From: Zygnema cylindricum
Taxonomy: Eukaryota; Streptophyta; Zygnematophyceae; Zygnematales; Zygnemataceae
Length of the DNA stretch: 46,573 nucleotides
Assembly (NCBI GenBank): GCA_037447655.1
Contig: JBBHKE010000296.1
Span: 1 to 46,573, forward strand
Direction: 5' to 3'
In this document: positions 21,910-36,900 of the stretch, in pieces
Layout of the letters: each line of letters starts with the position of its first letter
How positions within the stretch are numbered: position 1 is the stretch's first letter
Translations under genes and position numbers: made by a program
The notes under the pieces: generated by a model
Seen by the model: only the letters and a program-made list of their open reading frames with translations
Databases searched by the model: none
Told to the model about the DNA's origin: nothing

Positions 21910-24900
21910 AAAATGGATGTATACACACACATATGTACATCTATAGTTATACGTATATGCATACATATGAGGGCTGTGAAATTTCCAAAAGGAAAATAAA
22001 AAGATTGTGACAATGATTTTATTAAACTAACCAAAAAAGCATTTAAAACCTAAAGTCAGACAGTGTGTATCTAAAAGTGTGATTACAATATTCTGAAAGA
22101 CACTGTTAAATAGGGCGTTATGTTAGAACATGTAAATCGTGTTTACACCATCAAAACTAATCCAATATTATATGAATTTCTAGAATGATAACACTTGCAA
22201 CTTGTTTTTTACCATTGAATAACTGACTCATATTTCATAACCAATTTCATGGTCAGTTTACCAGAGGATGTTGAACGAAATATTGCGACTTGACTTGCAA
22301 GAATCCTACTTTCTGCCCCATCCCTTTTGAAGGTTGCACGACTCCCATAGATGTATACTCTAAAAAACCCTCTTATACATATAAATCTGTATATACACCT
22401 AAGTGTCTATGCATACATTTATACATATATGTTTGTATGTATATATTTTTAGCTTATTTAAAAATTAAAATCTCTACTTCAAAAGTGCTTAGTTTATGGA
22501 AAAAGTGACTCATTTTTTTTTCAATGGAAGCAAATGTAGTTTATAACAGAGGTGCGTTAAAGGAGCCGCCGCAGATAAGGTTTTGCAAACATGAAAATAT
22601 ACCAGGTCTGAGAACATGTACTTAAGAAAGACCGATTAAAACACCTCATTTATCTGTATGTGTGCGTGAATTTCCCATATATCCACCACCAAAATCACCA
22701 AATCCCTTGAGGTTTAACAAAATTTCCCAATGGAGCAACCTGCGTCAAGAAAACCCACCTGTTGTCCAATGTTCTCAGTTCCGCTAGAAGCAAAGAGAAG
22801 ACGGCCGCAGTAAACTCCAGGATTTAGGGTATAGAAGAGACTAATATTGCCATTCAATAGGTTGCTGACAATAGAGAGACACGATTCGTCGGGTTTCACG
22901 TCATACATCCACGTGCAAGGTCCCAGGGAGGGGAGTGGCCCCCTTTCTATGCAAACCTGAAGTTGTTACACCGACAACCATATTTAGTGTGATTGGGCTG
23001 AGATACCTCAGAAATGTAAACTTTGAGGCCATATTTGCCGCAGAAAATGTGTAAAAACAGCATTTTGAGAACCATCGCAAATTTAGTGCACATAATCACA
23101 AAGGTCAATTCCAATTTTTGCAGAAGTCAACAAACCAGCGCAAATTGAAGTTATGTGTCCTTTGTTAATATTGTTATCATTGTGAGACCTCTCATATTTA
23201 AAATGAAATTTGAGAATATTCACGAAATTGGATAAGCTCACAGATGTGAAAACAAAATTCCGCGGGGAACTACCATACGAGTTTCAAAAAAAGACATGAA
23301 TTCACCTTTGACTTTTACTGGCATATGTTATTTGAAGAGACAAAACATACAAAATTTTGCTACTACAAACGAATTTGAAAGAATCCCTTGGAAGAAGAGG
23401 TCTTTGTTTTTGGTTGACAAAAGTTACGAGTTACCTATTCATAAATTCATAGAATGCCAATTTTCGTAATGGAACGACGCACCTGCTGAAACGGCCGAAG
23501 TTGAAAGCAGTCTAAGTCCACATTAGGAGAATTTTGTCCAGAAAGTGAATCGATTTTGAACATACTAGCAATTGTGGCACACGTGTCACCCTGAAACAAA
23601 CCAAGACCATTATATGATTCAGTTCATCTGATAGAAAGCTTAGTCCAAGGAAGATTATCATCAAGTTCAAGAACTTAGAATACTTGATGACCTACAATTT
23701 AAAGTCAACAGCACCGTGCACTAAAAAACTAGGAAAATACTTTTTTCGATTTTCTTCCATTCACGTAATTTCCGTAGGAAGGCAAAAGTATTTGGAAACC
23801 TCATTGACGGCATAGAGGAGAGAGCAGTTGTTGGAGTTTGTGATATTGACAATCGTGTTAGGAAATAGTGGAACGGAGCAGTCAATTCCCTGCCACAGAA
23901 TTGAATAAACTCAGAATTGGAAAAACTGGCGTTACATTAGGATGTAGTTGGATAATGATAATGATCGATGATGATAAAATTATGTGTTTCTTTTTTCCAA
24001 CATGAAACCAACGTGGTCAGCACCAAATATAGCATAGTATAGTTAGTAAAAGGAAAATGCATCAAGAAGTGAATTTATGGTGGTAAGGATTTCAATCATG
24101 ACATAGCACAGAATGCATTTGCTGACCATCACCAAATACAGCATAGTATAGTTAGTAGGAGGAAAATAGTATAGTTAGTAGGAGGAAAATAGTATAGGTA
24201 GTAGGAGGAAAATGCAATCAAGAAGTGAATTTATGGTGGTAAGGATTTCAATTAATTACATAGTAAAGAATGCATTGGCTGACCATCACCTGATTCTGTG
24301 TCAAGAACACATCCTTGTTGATGCCGTAAATGACATAAATGTCATAACAGGTCACGTTCACTCCACTTGGCACTTCCAAATACTTCGGGGCACTCCCAGC
24401 TGTACCATCTGGCCATCGTGCAATGCATGCATTATTATCATTGTCAGACATATTAGCAAATGTATCCTGAAATTAAATAAAATAGTTAAGAAACTTTATG
24501 ATCGTATTTACAAAAGGTGAATTGAGATGATTTGCGACGCCACCTCAGCTTGTCACGCTTGGACTCTTTTGTCCAATGCGTACAAGTGACAATCATGGTC
24601 GAATAAAATCTTACTTCATCGTCAACTCTGTCAAAAGTATCTGTACAAACGTAGATTTAGCACCTCAAGTCAGTGGTTGGCCGAATGAAGAGCATTAATG
24701 CCCCTAACTATTAAAAAAATCATGTTTTCAGTAATTCTTGGTGGTTTACTAGTCTCCTATTTCATCTTATGTTTTATCCCTTGATAGTTATACAACACCT
24801 ATGACCCTTCAATCTCTCTTTTGGCTTGGTTCACGAGAGGATGAAATGGAATCTCCATACCGTAACTTGAGTTGCCTTGGCAACTTTTTTATCCACATCC

Positions 24901-27900
24901 CAAGTACCAAAATCCTCCTCTACGACTTGTTCTTACTGTCTAATTATCTGATTAATACTTGTCTTGCTCTGAAACGCAATCACATACGCCAAGGTGGCAC
25001 GGGCCTACGGGTGGGTGTGGCAACTTTGGTTGGCGCAATCTGCCCCACGGACAAGTCTCTTCGGCTGAAAGAATTCAGATTTCAGAATTTTATTGGCTAA
25101 CACTGTACCGCTTGCATCGACGATTTTGTTTGCCTACCCTTCCCGATATGTTTACTTCCACGCTATACCAGCGGACCGCTCAACCTTCAAATTCCCACAT
25201 AAGTACAACTTTTTCCCTTCTATGCGCATGGCCAAACGTCCTTAATTCCCAATGTAGCGGTAAATGGTTCACTTCTTTCCGTCCCCCCAGATTTATTGCG
25301 AGTTACCGAGTGGGAAAGCAGAACTTTACAAGAAATGGTGAGAGCAATAATCCATAGCTCGGGTCACAATAATTTCTTGTGGGGGAATGTTATCTACACG
25401 GCAAATATTGTTTATAATCGGAGACCTACCTCGGTCTTCGGTGACAAAAATCCTTATGAGTTGTGGTATAAGTAGAAACCGACAGTTTAACATCTTTGGT
25501 TTTGGGCCCGCCGTCTGACCGTCTACGTGGAACAAGTTGCTAAGAGGGAAATGTACGGCAAAGAGTTGGCCCAGTATCTTTAGGTGTTATAGTGCTAAGG
25601 GAATTTGAATTGGTTTTATGATCGGGTGAGATAAGTAGTCAAGGAGTCCTGAAATGCCGATTTTCACGAGGATTTAAAATCCGTTAAAGCAATTTCAAGG
25701 AAATTGAAAAGGTATTTGGCTTTTCACGAGCAACACAAAATCGAGAGTTTCTCGGACATTGAAGATTCGGATTTGAGAGCCCGAGTCAATTTTCCATCCT
25801 AAAAAGGAGAAATTTTAATCGTTCGAGATTTTGGAAAAGGTGCACAATGATCTTGATGTACCAATATAAACCATATGGAGAATACCATTTACACTTCTTA
25901 TTTTATGTTGTCGTTCTCTACAGTGAGGCGATTGGACGCCTGATGTACCTTACATTTGGAACGACGCTGGACATTATGGTGAGCATTTCTATCGTCTGTT
26001 CGACTTCTTCCATGCAATCATCCCATCATTCTATTTGTCGACATTGTGCCTTGTTAGCCTTTTGCTTCGCGGACCAACGCCGGGTCCAGGCCGTTCCAGG
26101 AACTTTGCGACCGTAACGGCGAAGCCAACATTGCCACAACCGATGTTTCTCTCTTATTTGCCGCCGCCATAACTAGTTTTGATGCTCTCGCTTGGAAGAA
26201 AGTCTCGCTAACAAAGTGGAACGCGAGAACTTAAGATTCTTCCCCTTGGTCACGAAGTCATCGTGATCTCAAACAAGCCACATGCTTTTGAAAACAATAT
26301 CTTGAATCCGTCCTGCTAAGTGAAGACTCTTTCAAAATCGATATCAACTTTGGCCTTTTTACCTGAGGTAATGCTGACCAACTGATCATCCTTGTCGTCT
26401 ATGTCGACAATAGTTTAACGCTATGTCTTTCCTTTCCCCACATTATTTCTCTCAAATCTATGGCCAACAACCATTTTGCTGTGACTACAAAGGTAACCAC
26501 TCTGTCAAAACTCCCTGCTTATCTCAAAAGAAATACACCCATGAAGTTTTGAAATAGTTTCCATAACCCATTGCACGCTTGTCTCTCATCCTTTGGGTAC
26601 GAACGTAAAGCTTAGCAAAGTGTAGGTTTGTCCCCAAAGATATACATGAAGAAAGATATCCATGAACAATTTCCGTTTGTAGTCAGCAGTTTAATGTACG
26701 AGTAGCAAAGCCTGATATAGGTGTGACTATGGGCCGATTTGTGTCAATTTGTGTCTTTACATACCGAAAAGCACCTCCTCACCGCCAAGCGAGTGGTACC
26801 TCCAAGGCACCGAAGCCCTTCGGCTCACCTTCTCCTGCTCTTCTCTCGAACTTGTCGGTTTTTGGGGGATGACTTGGACAACCACCGCTCAACCTCCGGT
26901 GTATGCTTCTCCCTCGGAGGTGTCTTAGTCTCCTACGCCTTCAAGAAGCAACCAAGTGTTGCCTTGACCTCTAGACAAAGGGATCACATGGCCGCCATCC
27001 ATGCCACCAAAGACGCCATCTGGCTTTAGATGGCTTTGCTCCCTTTTCTCCAGTTGACAGTTCCCTCCGGCCTTCGCCACTCCATCTACTGTGACTCCAA
27101 AGGTGCCTTAACTCTCATAAGCAACCCGGGGCATGATCTCCGGTCGAAGCACATAACCATTCAATTCGACTTCACCAATGACTGCGTAGCCGCCGACACC
27201 CTCCTTCCACTATTGCCAGACTTCTCTCCAACTGGCCAATTTGCCCTCCATTGACTAAAAAAAGCCCTCCATGGACCGCAAGTTAAGCTTCATCGCACCT
27301 CCACCAGCCTTTGCTTCTAGCCAAGAGGGAAGGTGTTGGAATTATTTTTTATTAAAAGTTTTGCTTAGAGTTCTATCGCTATCTAGAATTTCCTGATAGA
27401 TATTCCCTTTCTAGTCGCCCTATAATTTTTTATCGTACTCTAAATACTACGTTACAGCATCTAAACTACTAGTAATATGACATCTGTAAGTACGTGATCT
27501 GATTTGATCTATTTTAGTACAGCTCAGTAAGAATCTCTTGACCTTGTTGAAGGGCCAAGTTACTTCTCAAAGTCACGAGCGCTCTCCGAGTACCAAAAGG
27601 CCACCCTCGGGACATTCCCTTTCGGTGTTTAACTTGTAGTAATCTCACAGTAATCGACCTAATCAGTCACAAAAGTAAGAGGTCTTTGTCCCCACTCTCT
27701 CATCCATTTGAGTTTTTACACCACTTTAATTTTGTCATCATGTCCTCTAACTCAAGATCGTGTACAAGATTAACTCCTAAAATGTTTTACCTGCTACGCA
27801 AGTGAACGCGCCGCTTGGATTGTCCAACACATAGCCAGGGGGGCAAATGCACACATAAGTTCCTGGAGGAAAAGAAGAGTCCAAGCAGGTACCCACACCA

Positions 27901-30900
27901 CACGGATTTCGCGGACTGAAGGTACATGGGGAAGCTGCCAGGTGTCCAAGGCCATAAAGAGTGTCAAATCCAGGAAAAAGTTAGCTTAAACTCAATACAA
28001 CATATAGCAACATTGTGCAGTCCAAAGCCACTAAATTTAACAGAGATCCTCGTGTTTGCACCTGGAGCACAAGTCTGCGAGCCGTCTGTATTATTGACAG
28101 CCACAAATGTATCCGTACATTGGCAAATGTTGGTGCTTCCCACTGGAGTGCACACACCATTGCCACATGGATTGGAGCGTCCTGGGCCATACTCAGTTTT
28201 TAAAACTTTTTTGGCAAAGTTGAGGGTGTTGCAAGGATCATTGACTACAAAAGTACACCATTTCCCAACATTCCCCACCGTTCCCTACCGTGGCATAAAT
28301 AGATCTATCAAGCAACTTTGCTAAATTTGTTTAAGGACAAGAATCTTTTTTTGGGTACGCATTCAATATTTGAGAATTTAATCGACAAATATTTGAATAG
28401 AATGGGCAATACAAATATGATTTTTCTAAGGGAGGGTAGATTAGTAATTGCAAACTCTAAGGTTTTGGTACTTCCACATGGCTAACATAAACGCCCTAGA
28501 AATAGTCTAATATCTATAATACGCACCCTCTCTTGTATATGTTAATGACAAACGTCTCGACAAAAAGATTGGATGAAAATCAAGTAGAAGTAAGGCTACT
28601 CCTTTAAAAAAATATGTATGATTCAGCGCATAGTAAGAGGAAACACCTTTGTATTGCGTGATTATAGGTGTTAGATAAGATCCTACCAAGGCTTAAAAAA
28701 AAAATATAAGGACAAAATTGTGGTATTCAATGATGTGCAAGACGAGAGTGCAACGTCAAAATCTTACAGGCTGATTTTATTATCGGCACAAGTGCCGGGA
28801 GGCTATTTATACCACAAATACCAAGTCCTCCGGTAATTTTGATTCGCATGGAGCCGTTTTCTCCCCAATTAGATCCCCACGAGTTACGAAGGACCCAAAA
28901 CGGAGGTGAAGATGTGAGGTCGTAACCGACAACGACCACACTATGGTCCACACCGATTGAGAAGCACTCGTCATCATCAAATATCCCCTTCACAACATCA
29001 AGCAGATTAATAATTTACTGATTAATGCACTGCCTAGTGCCAAGTCCCAATGCTAAATAAAACAACAAATTGTTCTTAACCTTTCTTTTAATTTAGAGTC
29101 ACACAAAAGACAAAAAAAGAAATGAAAAAAATTCCTTGGGCGAATTCAAAAGGCCGCATCCCCTACAATGCATAGTTCCAATGCATTGGCCGCCAATGCC
29201 ACAAATGCTTCCAAAAAAGTTGGATTTTGCTCTTAAATAAAAAATCTAAAGTTAGTAGAATATCTTCACCTGTTATCAAAAACATGCTTCTCTTTCTCCA
29301 AATAAATTCTTAGAAACTTCAATACATCGCTTTTGCATTCTTAATTATACATCGATGATATATCGACTTTTTCACAAACTCACATCTTTGTAATTTTTAA
29401 AACTATAACTGTTTCCTTCAATATTGACAATAGCTGGTTGCTGTTGGAGTGCTAAAAGGAGACCGATCCAGCCGTTATACTGAATTTCCTCAAAAGAGAG
29501 GATACTTGTGCTGCTGGTGGGCTGCAAAAAATCAACATAAAATAATTCATCCAATATTTTGAACACAACTGGATGTGGGAAATTAGGTCATCTGAATGAT
29601 ATTATATGCTTCTTATATGCTATTCGATTACTTGTATAGGAATCTACATGAACAGAGTTGAGTCTCCCACATATTATTACCCAAAAATAGCAAAGAAAAT
29701 AAAGAAGTTGAGTTTTTTTATCAGCCTGCTTCAAAGCAAACGTTAATTTTCCTACGTTTTTTGTTTGTTGTCATCCGTTACGAATGTGGGAAAGATGGAA
29801 GCAAATTTTTTAACCTTCGCTTAGAAAAATGGCTATTCTCAGAAAATATAACTCAAATATAAACCAATCCTTTTCAACGTGGCATCCTCAATTCGGACAT
29901 GGCCGAGTTTCAGGAAATTTTAATATTTTGGTGGAAATTAATGTACCATTTTTGAAAATACACATTCTTTTACGTACAATTTTATACACTAAATTCAGAA
30001 GTATAATTTCTCAACCCTGTGTTTATTTTTAGATGTAAGATATAACAAGGACAAGTGGAACTTCATTCATAGTACTTATAACACCTGAAATTAAGAGAGC
30101 GATCAATATTTCCAAATGAAAGTTGACGAACAACTAAGGCAAATAAAACTCAAGTTTCTGCTTTCACAAAAAAAAAAAGGATGTGTGTGATTTTCACAAA
30201 CTTCCTGGGAACAATTTGTCGAATAGGCTACTGTTATTTTTTTTTTTGACTTAATTATTATTTTTCTATTCTATTTAGTTTTTGTTTTTTATCCATTATT
30301 TTGTTAAAAAACAAAGGAATAGAATTGGCGTTTATGTTTAGTGTAAGTGGTATTCTTGCGTTTGCTGAATGAGTTAAACCGATCTGTAGAAATATATATT
30401 TTAATTTTCCCATACTAGTTAGAAAATACACAAATACTCTTCAAATGTGTAGCTCAAATTGCTATTACTCTTCAAATCAAGAGAACTATTTGAACATTCA
30501 AATAGTACCTCACAAATCATATTTTCATTTCATTTAGTGGTTGGTATTCTAGTTTTTAGTAAATTTATAGATGCGTAAATCAACAGATAGATCTTAAAAG
30601 AAGCTTGTCAACACAAAAATATATCCTTACAATGTATAAAAAGGATATCCTACCTTAGGATCAATACAACTGTTCGGACCAAAATAAGCGTCTTTGGAAA
30701 TGAGGTTATTGGCTGCCGCATAATTAAGGGCGTCTACTGGCGAGCCCCCACCGACACAAGTTTTATTTTGTCTTGAACAAACAAGAAACTGTTCTTCCGC
30801 AATACTGGGAACTGGTACTTGGCCAGCATTTGCAATAAAAATAGCACTTTCAATGGCTGAAGTGGTAGAAAACACCCAACAAGTATCTGTATGCATCAAC

Positions 30901-33900
30901 GAGGAAGCAAAGGCACAGATGAGGGGACGATGCTTAGAAACCCTATGTTAGTCGATCTGTGTAGAAAACCCACATATAACCTGTAGTGTCTTCATGTCCT
31001 TCTCTATTGGATTATAGAGCGATGAACGCTAAGTTACACATTATTGATACGCATATATATAGGTATACATATATGTATATGCATAAGACATAACTACATA
31101 TTTTCTAAATATTATATATATATATTATAGATAGAATATATAAATGACATACATATATAAATGCTATATGTATGCATATTAGTTTATAGACTGTGAAAGA
31201 GAAGCAAAGTCTGGGGTTATGGATTCAGGCTAATTTTTTTCTTGTTGCATAAACTGAGGCTTTAGCATTTTATCTCTAGGAGCTGTTTGGCAACTAGATG
31301 TAAGTCCTGAGCTAGATGCAACAATGAGCTAAACATGGGGAATATATGTGCCGAATCAAATATTACTTCCATGTAAGCAGTCACTAAACCTAAGGCCAAC
31401 CAAACATTCAAAAAATTAGAACAATTCACTTATTTTCTAAGTTTGTACTATCATTAAGCCGTATATAAGTAAACTTCAGATGCTTAATCATCGTTCTTTC
31501 TGTTTAATTTCTGTGAGGAAGGAATTTAGTTTAGCTAGTTGGACCTAAACTGTGCAACGGTATAAATCCGTATTTAGAAATTCGGAAATTTTAACATGCC
31601 AATTGCAAAAATAAAAAAAGCTACTAGAAAAGCATCTCAGTGATATCGTTATTACAACATTATTTACAAATACTGAATTTTAAAAGAAAGACCACACAAT
31701 CCGAAAGAACCCACAAAAAAAAAAGAAAAAAAATACATTTTTGACGATTGCATACTAGTCTATACACCCTCTGCGTATGTACTCGCACTTTACAGACTTA
31801 TACATCTATGGGTCTGAAAAAAACACCGCCCAATAAACAGGTTAACTCAAATGCAAAAGTGACCAGCATTCCCAGTATTGACAGTATCGTATTGACATAC
31901 TACACGTGTCCTGGTCTTTGACAGCTTGCAAAGCCTTTGCATTGGCCCAATTCCAGGAGGTTGCGACCATCCAAGAAGGGGTCGTCTCTTCGTTCAAGTA
32001 CAAATATCCTGCACTCAAGTAGCGAAAGTACATATTTTTTTTTGAGGGCGCGGGTGATTGAGCGTCAATGTATCCAAGGCCTCGGTTTCCTACACCCAAA
32101 ACACACAGAACATGCAGGTTAACTAGTAGAAATGTGGTTGCAATATTTTTTCTATTCTTTTTCGAAGGGTATGTACGACAAATATAAGACCCCAATTTTC
32201 TATATCCCAAAAAAGAATGAAATTGTTGATTAGTTTCCAATAAAATTGGATGCATAGATACATAGAAAAATACTTATAGACAATTTTATGCTAGGGGATA
32301 TCAATTTATACAAAAAAAATACAATGAACGTAAAGCTCAACAGCAAAGTCTATGATTACTTTCCGCCAAAGGCTTCATTATCATGCATCACGTGCATGTA
32401 TTCAAGAAATAGAAGTACGGAAAATCTGCAAAATTACTTGTTCAAATCCTTCAATTTTCATGAATCATCAATACAATTGTATTTGAAAATAGAGAGGAGG
32501 TGAAAAGAATGTTCAATATGCAGATGTATTAAAGAGAAGAAGAAAGGTAGATGAAAAAAAAAATCATTGAAGAGAAGGTGAGGGGTGAAAGGTAAATGGA
32601 AAAGAATGGGATGTCTAACATATAAAATCTAGTGCTAAAAAAAAATGAAAAGAGTAAAGTAGAAAAAAAGGAACCGTATAACAAAAAATTATTTACAACA
32701 AAAAAAAATTCAAAAGTAAAGGGATAGTGATAAGGACATATCTCACCAAAACTACAGGTGACTGAATTGTCATTGTTATTGTATCCTACATCGCATACAC
32801 AAGTAGAGTTACTGTCGCAGAAGCCATGGCCTCCACACGCTCCCATTGGTTGCGTAGCATTGCAAAAGCGAGAACATTCTATGGAGTCCTTTTGTTCCCA
32901 GTCTGGGCAACGAACCAAATCAAAGCAATTTGACCCCAAGAAGATTCCACTACATGATTGTACTCCATTTATGGTGATTGATGGGGTTCCGGACAAGAAA
33001 TTGTTTGTGAGGTCCACGCTGGGATTTGAAAGTGAGGTAAAGTGGAGAACTACAATGCCTGTGAAAAAGTTGTTGTATAGTGTCCTGAAAGAAGAAACAA
33101 TATTTTATTTTCAGGAAAAGACATAAAGAAATGACCGGTATTTATAAACAATTAGATGAAGAAAGACCTACAAACAAATGATTACCAGCTATGTGGGAAC
33201 TCCATATCATGATTTTCATTGGACATGTAACAACTTCCGACGTACTACCTTGAGGTCGCTACTGCGTTCCAAGAAAGGAGATGAGCAAAATGTGATGTTA
33301 AAGTGGTGTATATTGGGTATGAATGCAATAACATTTCGTTCCTGGAATGTTTCAAAGTGGGTTAGAGGCAAACAATTTTGAGAGAGTGCGGATATTTGCG
33401 AGCGACGTCGGTATATTCCCTCTGAATTGATTATTGTAGAGGTGCCTGTTACACCCATGCAATGTTGCAAAAGTGCAAAAAAAAACATTTAGAATACGTT
33501 AGTCATGAATGTTGCCACTCAATAGGGAAGAGTCATACCCTCGTCCAACAAGCATAGGAGAGTGTGCTTTCTGGGCGAAGGCCCGGCAAAGCCTCCACAC
33601 CGTGACAAACTTTATAAATTACTTATCTAAAACCAAAGAGCAATCCGTTTTACTCTTTTCGTCATGCTTGAGGGAAAGGAGAAAAGGTACTGCTAGCTCA
33701 AAATGATGGGGGTTCATGTCCTCACAGAAAGGAAACCTTCTTGTGGTTGATAATTTTTTTGCTCTACTCTGTATGCAGGTAAAAGGAATTTCTTACAAAC
33801 TCATAACAAGGAGGGAACATACACCCTCGTGAATAACAGGAGCTAAGATACTTAAGAGGATATATTTTAATTGATACTATCGTTATTTTGACTTTGAACG

Positions 33901-36900
33901 AGTTTCATTTGAATGAATCGGGATCTCAGGGCCCTCTGCAGATTATGTAGATTGTTATGCTCATTACGCTAGGTGATGCGTGAATGGATGTGTTCTCATT
34001 TCTACTTATTATTTTCCCGATATGTAAGCATGTTTAAAGATAACGTTTACTTTAACCTTATTTGACACGAACCTTGATAGGTGTTAAAGAGAGAACATAC
34101 AATTTTTGAAGACTTAGCAAATTTGCAACACTTTCGGGGATGCTTACAAGTCTATTCCCATCCAGGAACCTGCAATATTTACGCGTCCCAAAAGACTAAT
34201 TTAATAGTTTATAATACTGAAATTCAGTTGTTATTACTTTGGTTAGATAAATTCAATACTTGCTAGAGCATTTATCATCTTAAGGGACCAGACTCAAAAA
34301 TGTTTGTCTACCTTGCCTAAAGACCTCCATCACTTATGCATTGCACATCTAATTTAAAATGAAATGATACAATGTATAGTTTAAAAATGGTTTAAGTCAT
34401 AAACGTATAAAATTGGAAAAAATCACCAATATATCAAAACTTCGGATGATAAAGGATAAAAACTAGATTTGTATTAAAAAACCCAAAACACAGTCTTCAA
34501 AATTAGTAAATAGTACTTGAAGAAGTAAAAAAAAATTGGAAAAAACAAAATGCAAACATACAAGGGAAGGATGCCCTTTGCATTTGAATGCTAAGATAAT
34601 GGAGTGATGCACATATAAGACATTTGAGCAATGGAGCTGCAAAGAGGGGTTATTGTGACTATGAAACACTCACAAATCTTGGAGGATAAAAAGACTTCCA
34701 ATGCTTGTAGGAACGGCACCAGTCAATTGATTGGACGATAATTTCCTACAAATTCCAAACTTAGTAAATTAGAAGCAACAATAACAGGTAGGTAAGTATA
34801 TTTCCATTTCTCCCAGATTGATATATAAAAACGTATATATACGATGAATGCTTGTGTATTTGCTCATCATTGAAATATTTTAACAAGGATAGCAGTATGA
34901 ATTCGTGATGAAAAAATGCCATGCCAAAAATACGCATTAATCGAACCTATGGAAAGAAAGATCTCACAATTTCTGGAGCCTTGTGCAATTTCCAATTGAA
35001 AAGGGAATGCTGCCATTCAATTGGTTTCTTGACAAATCTCTGGAAGGACACAAAAAAGCACAAATCCAAAAACAAAAGCGTTTCAAGTTAAGCCAAGACA
35101 TGAATTTTCCCACTAGTTTGGGAATTATCTCTGGGTAGCTTGCACAATAGCCAGCAAAGGTGTCAAATCTTGTTTTCAATAAAGAGAAGGGAGTCATCCT
35201 GCGCAAGGCTCTTAATTTGTGTAAAACTCATGCATTCAAATTATTATCATATGTTGTTTGGCCTTGTCTCGTCAAGATCCGGAAACACTTGAAAAGAGTC
35301 CGAATAATACATTATTTACAGATAGACACCAGATATTATCAGCAATTCTATGAGCTTTGAACCCGAATAGGTATAAATTGCAACTGGAATGTTAAGTTTT
35401 TGTCGTAAGTGAGAGTCAATAAACACCACCTTTGGAATCAAGACTGTAGCTAAGACATAAAATTCGCGGTGTAGCCATCCTACTAGTAGACGCAATTAGT
35501 TATTGCATGTCATTATTTTCAAATCTTGTTCAAATATTTAAAGCGGTTTATTTGGGAACAAGAAAATAAAAGAGTCACTAACATATGAAAATTGTGAAAA
35601 AAATTCAGTAGAAAAAATAAGTATCAAAAATTCCCCAAACACTTCGAATTTTAAAATTAATACGAAAATGATATGATAACATTATTTTTTCAACTTAAAC
35701 AAAAAAAACGGAGAGACAAATAAATCACTCTTTGTATGCATTCACATCAATCATGTTGTCAACTTTGAGTGCCTTTAGACTTTTAAATGTAATTCCAATT
35801 GCATTTAAAAAAATGGCCACCAAATTTTGAGGATATGTATTTCAGGAAATTTCATCAAATAAGAAACTTCTCGAAGAGCGAGGGGAGGGAGGAGGAAGGT
35901 ATAGAGGGGAAGAAATGTTAGGATGCAATGTGTGAATCGGCATATTGGTCGTGTTCCCCTCGGCCGTATATAATTTTTGGTTCTGGATACAGGGCTACCC
36001 TTCAAGCCCACATTTAATTTCAGTAAAAGTATGTGATGATATACAGTACAATAGAATATGATATGCACACGAAACAATCCTTAACTAACTGAAACAAAAT
36101 TAGGTCACATGAAAATGAAATGTAATGTGCACAAGACTAAAACACAAAAGCACAAAAACTACCACAAGGACAAACGGAAATACGTTGACTAAAAACTGGA
36201 TCCAATCGTAAAAAAGGTACAAACTGACTAAACGACTTAAAACCAAACTAGAACGGCCGACTCGTAAAAACGCTAAGCTACCCGTTGACCGATTCGACAA
36301 CTATACCAACTTAGGGTGGGGCTCCATCAAGCAAAAAGTGAGGTAGTTTATTGTAAAATGTACCTTTCCGTACTAAGCCGTACTAAGCTTACAAAACATG
36401 TTTGCTGGAGATTCGGTTAGATTCCCAAGACTTTTGAGCGAAAATTTCGACCGTCAGATTTTTAGTTTTTGAAGCAAACGCTCCTTCTGTCCAGTGTCAC
36501 TGGAGAGTCTCTGGAGAGTCTCCTCAACTGTCCCCACCTCAACTGTCCCCGAGAGGACACTTCACACACATTGGACGTGTCTATTGGTACATTTAGTAAA
36601 AAATGATACGATCCACGTCGGACGAGCGATTACAACCTAGCATTTGGCAAAGGTCACCTGCCTCCTTACAAGGTGAATTCAAATCTAACGAAAGCGACCA
36701 AAAAACCTTTGCCGGAGGGTATCCTCTGACGCTTCTTTTCCTTCGCGGAAAGGACTTTGCGTTTTAGAACATAATGGCATAATTCGCATCATGATAAAGT
36801 ACGCACGTAGAAAAGCTAAAATTGAATATGTTTTCATAAATTTTAAATTTTGCTCGTCCGTACAGATCGCCGTTCAGATTTCGTGTTTTTCAAATCTTTT

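Noticed and set aside
21644-22034. Minus-strand ORFs rich in YI repeats
   Set aside because: Translation of the TA microsatellite.
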